Assembly: GCA_951799445.1 (NCBI GenBank)
Contig: OX637292.1
Span: 1,367,296-1,431,295, forward strand
Length of the DNA stretch: 64,000 nt
Reading direction: 5' to 3'
From: Pseudisothecium myosuroides
Lineage: Eukaryota; Streptophyta; Bryopsida; Hypnales; Lembophyllaceae
The notes under the pieces were generated by a model that saw only the letters and a program-made list of their open reading frames with translations, had not been told where the DNA came from and ran no database searches. How positions within the stretch are numbered: the stretch's first letter is position 1; each line of letters starts with the position of its first letter. Both the position numbers and the translations under genes were made by a program. Below are positions 61,179-64,000 of the stretch, piece by piece.

Positions 61179-62812
61179 CTCCCACTTTGTTTGTTGACAA
61201 ACATTGTCAAACCCATCTCCTTACGAAGTTCTTCATGTCGAGGCTTCCCAAGCGACTTCGTAAGCACATTTGCCACCATGCGCTCTGTAGGAACATACCT
61301 CATCTCAATCACATCACTTTCAACTTTCTCACGAATGAAATGGTGTTGAATGTCAATGTGTTTGCTCCGAGAGTGATGAATTGGATTCTTCACCAAGGCA
61401 ATGGCGCCTTGGTTGTCACACATGATACGTGTGCTCTTCTCTTGCTCAAGTCCGACATCACTCATGAGTTGCCTTAGCCATATGGCCTCCCTCGTGCATT
61501 GGCTAATGGCCATGTACTCTGCCTCGGTAGTAGACAAGGCAACCGTGGGTTGTTTCTTGGAATTCCACGAGATGGCACCGCCTCCAAGCATAAACACATA
61601 GCCCGTTGTCGACCTCCTATCACTTGCATCTCCGGCCCAATCGGCATCACAAAAGCCCACCAATGCAAGGCTCTTACCTCCAAGAACTAATTTTGCCTCC
61701 AATGTACCTTGAAGGTACCGCATGATTCTCTTGACCGCTGCCCAATGTTTGGGACCGCTTTTGGACATATGTTGGCTCACCACACTCATGGCAAATGCAA
61801 GGTCAGGCCTTGTGGCCACCATCGCATACATCAAGCTCCCCACCGCGGCTTTGTATGGCACATCTTGCATTTCTGCCTTGATACCTTCAAACTCCTCATC
61901 TGTGAGCTTGGCCATCTTCTCCTTCACATCAAGAGGAGTGCCAATGGATTTGCACCCCTCCATGTTGAAGCGCTTCAACACCTCCCCAATGTACTTGCTT
62001 TGGCTCATGGTGCTAGTGTGGGCAGCCCTTTGCCTTGTAAACTCCACACCAAGGCAATAGTGTAGCTCTCCAAGATCACTCATATCATATTGGCTCTTCA
62101 ACATGGTCTTGACCTCCTCCATTTTGCGCATGGTGTTGGTCATGATGATCAAGTCATCCACATAGACAATGACAATCACCAAATATGCACTTGTTTGCTT
62201 GATGTAGAGAGAGTGGTCCGCATCACTCCTTGTGTAGCCTTCCCTTGCAAACAATGCATCAATGTCCATGTACCATGCTCTTCCGGACTGCCTCAACCCG
62301 TAGATGGCCTTCTTGAGCTTACACTTGAGGTGTTCTCGTCCTTCTTGAACAAAGCCCTTTGGCTGGTCCATGTAGATCACCTCCTCAAGGTTTGGATTGA
62401 GAAACGCCGTGATGACGTCCATTTGGTGCATCTCCAAGTCCATGGCTGCCCCTATCGCCGTCACGCATCGAATGGTGCAAAACTTGGCCACGGGAGCAAA
62501 GGTCTCATTGAAGTCCACCCCTTCTACTTGGGAATACCTCTTGGCCACCAATCTCGCCTTGTAGCGCACAATGTGGCCCAAGGCGTCTCTCTTGGTGCAA
62601 AACACCCACTTGCATCCAACACTTGCACGATCGAAAGGAAGCGGAGAGAGTTCCCAAGTACCTTTGCTCATAAGTGAGGCGTACTCCTCTTGCATGGCTT
62701 GCTCCCACTTGCTTGCATCTCGACTCTTCATGGCTTCCCCAACATTGCGTGGATCTCTTGCATATGCCACATTGGCATGTTCCACTTGCTCTTGAGGCAA
62801 AATGTGGTTCAT
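61160..62812 (-). CDS. Copia reverse transcriptase and RNase H, inverted half of pol
   Basis: An intact 550-codon frame from a methionine at 62812; the frame is open upstream to the inversion edge at 62838 (residues RRPLGEWW), where it matches the broken end at 60868. RT landmarks are GTWELSPLP, GCKWVF, GVDFNETFAPVAK, MDVITAFLN (first catalytic Asp) and YVDDL at residues 217-221. RNase H shows GFCDADWAGD, TEAEYMA, DNQGAIAL and the terminal SKHIDIQHHF motif. It ends SVEGSA and overlaps the LTR by a few codons. Cut off from gag and its promoter, it is probably not expressed as part of a polyprotein, though a family member elsewhere could supply it in trans. Confidence 0.93.
   Translation of the reverse strand: MNHILPQEQVEHANVAYARDPRNVGEAMKSRDASKWEQAMQEEYASLMSKGTWELSPLPFDRASVGCKWVFCTKRDALGHIVRYKARLVAKRYSQVEGVDFNETFAPVAKFCTIRCVTAIGAAMDLEMHQMDVITAFLNPNLEEVIYMDQPKGFVQEGREHLKCKLKKAIYGLRQSGRAWYMDIDALFAREGYTRSDADHSLYIKQTSAYLVIVIVYVDDLIIMTNTMRKMEEVKTMLKSQYDMSDLGELHYCLGVEFTRQRAAHTSTMSQSKYIGEVLKRFNMEGCKSIGTPLDVKEKMAKLTDEEFEGIKAEMQDVPYKAAVGSLMYAMVATRPDLAFAMSVVSQHMSKSGPKHWAAVKRIMRYLQGTLEAKLVLGGKSLALVGFCDADWAGDASDRRSTTGYVFMLGGGAISWNSKKQPTVALSTTEAEYMAISQCTREAIWLRQLMSDVGLEQEKSTRIMCDNQGAIALVKNPIHHSRSKHIDIQHHFIREKVESDVIEMRYVPTERMVANVLTKSLGKPRHEELRKEMGLTMFVNKQSGSVEGSA
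61179..61188 (-). other. Polypurine tract of the inverted block
   Basis: The minus strand reads AAAGTGGGAG immediately before the LTR terminus TGTTGAAG. This is where plus-strand DNA synthesis is primed in LTR elements. Confidence 0.8.
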
Positions 62813-62838
62813 CCACCATTCTCCAAGCGGCCTACGCT

Positions 62839-63148
62839 TGTTGAAGGAAGTGCGTAGTATGGATTAGATGGCTTATAGGAGCTCCTAGTATAGTCTAACC
62901 TTAGTTGGATGTTGTAGGAGCTCATACGATGGGCTGACCTTAGTTAGGAGTTGTTTGTAGTCAAACCAATGTGCATTTAGAGAGGGCAGCCCTTGTAGAG
63001 GTGATATAACCCATATGGTTAGTCATGCCACTTGGTGGTAGAGTAGTATAAGAGATCAGCCCTTGCATGGGCTTGATACCCCTTTCCCAACCTTGTTTGT
63101 GATACCCCTTCATTGGAATACATTACCTTGGTGTTCTTTTCTTCAAAA
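62839..63148 (+). repeat. 3' (outer) LTR of the young copia element
   Basis: 310 bp, TGTTGAAG ... CTTCAAAA, followed by the target duplication GACTA at 63149. It is preceded by ACGCT rather than by a polypurine tract, as expected after the inversion. Confidence 0.93.
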
Positions 63149-63427
63149 GACTAGACACTAACAAGTACAATTCATGCTTGCATGCAACCCCCTTAGTCTA
63201 TCCCTCAAGATACTCAATGCAACCTTCATAAAGTCCATCTCCACGTGGTAGATGCAGCAGCAGGTGTTCTTCTCTTTTAATTTTCTCAGCCACCATGGCT
63301 TCAACCTTTCAAAAGCTCTCTGGCGCATAGTATATTCAGGATGTATCTCCTTAAAGCACAAGAAGAAACAAGTCTGCCAAAAAGATTGCACCACCAAGAA
63401 TGGAATACTATTAGGCACCTTGTAGTG

Positions 63428-63490
63428 TTTTCTTAACAGACCCTGAAGTCACAGTATGATGAAAGGATGTTTCAGGGTCTGTTAAGAAAA
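63428..63490. repeat. Perfect 20-bp inverted repeat with 23-base loop
   Basis: TTTTCTTAACAGACCCTGAA at 63428-63447 is exactly inverted at 63471-63490. The left arm covers the beginning of the transposase-like coding block on the minus strand, including the presumed splice acceptor TTCAG. Confidence 0.85.
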
Positions 63491-63820
63491 GCAATTTAAA
63501 AACATCTAATATAGAGGTTGTTATCTTAAACCGTGATATCTACTTAAAAAAAAGTAAGTCATGTACAATCAGGTGCCGAACTAGCATTTAGAAACATTCT
63601 CATTGTTTGCAAAGCATAAGAAATACTGAGTGTACAAAGCATAGCACCTAGGAGTAAAGTACAAAAAGTAGGAACGTGGATACTATTAGACACCTTGTAC
63701 TATGATGAAGTGATAATACTATTCAAGCGTAGTAATTGTACTAGAGATTCACCACATAGTAATCTGACTATTTTGTTTATATAGATGCACAAACTTCTGA
63801 AACATACTGAGAACACCCGA

Positions 63821-64000
63821 AGGACTACCCTAGTACAAGAAGTATTAAGAAAAACATTATGTAATTAATGAAGTTGTCATTTAATTCTATAATTGGTACT
63901 ACATCGATGTTTGAGTAGACCCTGAGGACTACCCTAGTAAAAGAAGTATTAAGAAAAACATTATGTAATTAATGAAGTTGTCATTCAATTCCATAATTGG
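63821..64000. repeat. Direct duplication, period 104 bp
   Basis: AGGACTACCCTAGTACAAGA at 63821 and AGGACTACCCTAGTAAAAGA at 63925 start two ~76-bp copies with about three differences, running to the window edge. The remaining sequence from 63491 is AT-rich with no gene seen. Confidence 0.75.

Larger units (their letters stand above)
57211..63148 (+). mobile_element. Young Ty1/copia retrotransposon with an inverted RT/RNase H half
   Basis: The 5938-bp element is flanked by GACTA at 57206-57210 and 63149-63153. Order: LTR (+) 57211-57520, primer site, leader with 60-bp repeats, gag-protease-integrase (+) 58535-60874, then LTR (-) 60869-61178, polypurine tract and RT-RNase H (-) 61179-62838, then LTR (+) 62839-63148. 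The inner LTR is preceded by AGCGT (60864-60868), and the inverted block ends with ACGCT (62834-62838). These are one 5-bp duplication separated by inversion. All three LTRs look the same by eye and both ORF halves are intact, so insertion and inversion are recent. It lies inside the decayed transposase-like gene. Confidence 0.93.
52081..63447 (-). pseudogene. Decayed transposase-like gene split by two later insertions
   Basis: Coding blocks on the minus strand are about 63445-63149, 57205-56828, 53406-52519 and, after frame changes, to 52081. Removing the copia element (57211-63148) and the 3.4 kb insertion (53407-56822), each with one copy of its duplication, gives one frame across both joints. 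An N-terminal segment has RLKPWWLRKLKEKNTCCC; later motifs are YIDYAENYSF, YISDDKNHDSTF, WVFSDDCSAQFKC and FFESAHGKGEWVGAGAVVKR, spaced acidic residues suggesting an RNase-H-fold (DDE/D) transposase. From memory, similar motifs occur in an animal family annotated as uncharacterised; I do not know its superfamily. Four in-frame stops (at 63158, 53119, 53113 and 52801) are all TAG. The 5' end is uncertain: TTCAG at 63443-63447 could be a splice acceptor. Confidence 0.65.

Overview
The window is nuclear DNA of a land plant. Three intron-bearing plant genes can be read exon by exon: TIC100 of the chloroplast import machinery, a plant CMP-sialic-acid-transporter-like nucleotide-sugar transporter, and a RABD2/Rab1 GTPase. 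Stops and splice sites are standard. Plant-type transposons (CACTA, Stowaway-like, hAT, copia, gypsy) fill the rest. Compact genes and pyrimidine-rich leaders hint at a bryophyte or other non-flowering lineage, but the species cannot be fixed from the sequence.

Layout. 1.7-8.2 kb: TIC100 (+, 13 coding exons). 8.2-21 kb: a graveyard of small DNA transposons around a decayed Ty3/gypsy element. It holds two ~0.93 kb TTAA-flanked piggyBac-like non-autonomous elements, a Stowaway-like MITE, a CACTA element with a hAT MITE nested inside it, and several fold-back MITEs. 22.0-27.7 kb: the nucleotide-sugar transporter (+, 14 exons). 28.5-29.4 kb: a third piggyBac-like copy. 31.2-34.1 kb: RABD2 (-, 8 exons). 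34.1-41.2 kb: AT-rich intergenic DNA with a fourth, truncated piggyBac-like copy and another MITE.

41.2-63.2 kb is a nested transposon cluster. A copia fragment (+) abuts a full-length decayed copia element (-, 42242-47721). Then come a hAT transposase pseudogene (-, 48.4-50.6 kb) and a decayed transposase-like gene (-, 52.1-63.4 kb) split by two later insertions. One is a 3.4 kb unclassified element (53407-56822) with its own promoter and ORF. The other is a young copia element (57211-63148).

Main observations. (1) The young copia element keeps a GACTA target duplication, but its RT/RNase H half is inverted together with an extra LTR; a second 5-bp duplication (AGCGT / ACGCT) allows the event to be reconstructed. 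(2) Its LTRs run TG...AA rather than TG...CA and abut a primer-binding site matching the anticodon region, not the 3' end, of initiator tRNA-Met. (3) Two nested decayed ORFs are interrupted in frame by nine stop codons, all TAG, as expected from CAG-to-TAG decay at CHG-methylated cytosines. (4) The transposase-like gene belongs to a family I could not name, with acidic motifs suggesting an RNase-H fold; removing the two insertions restores one reading frame. Nothing in the window looks like an operon or defence system; the interest lies in transposon structure.
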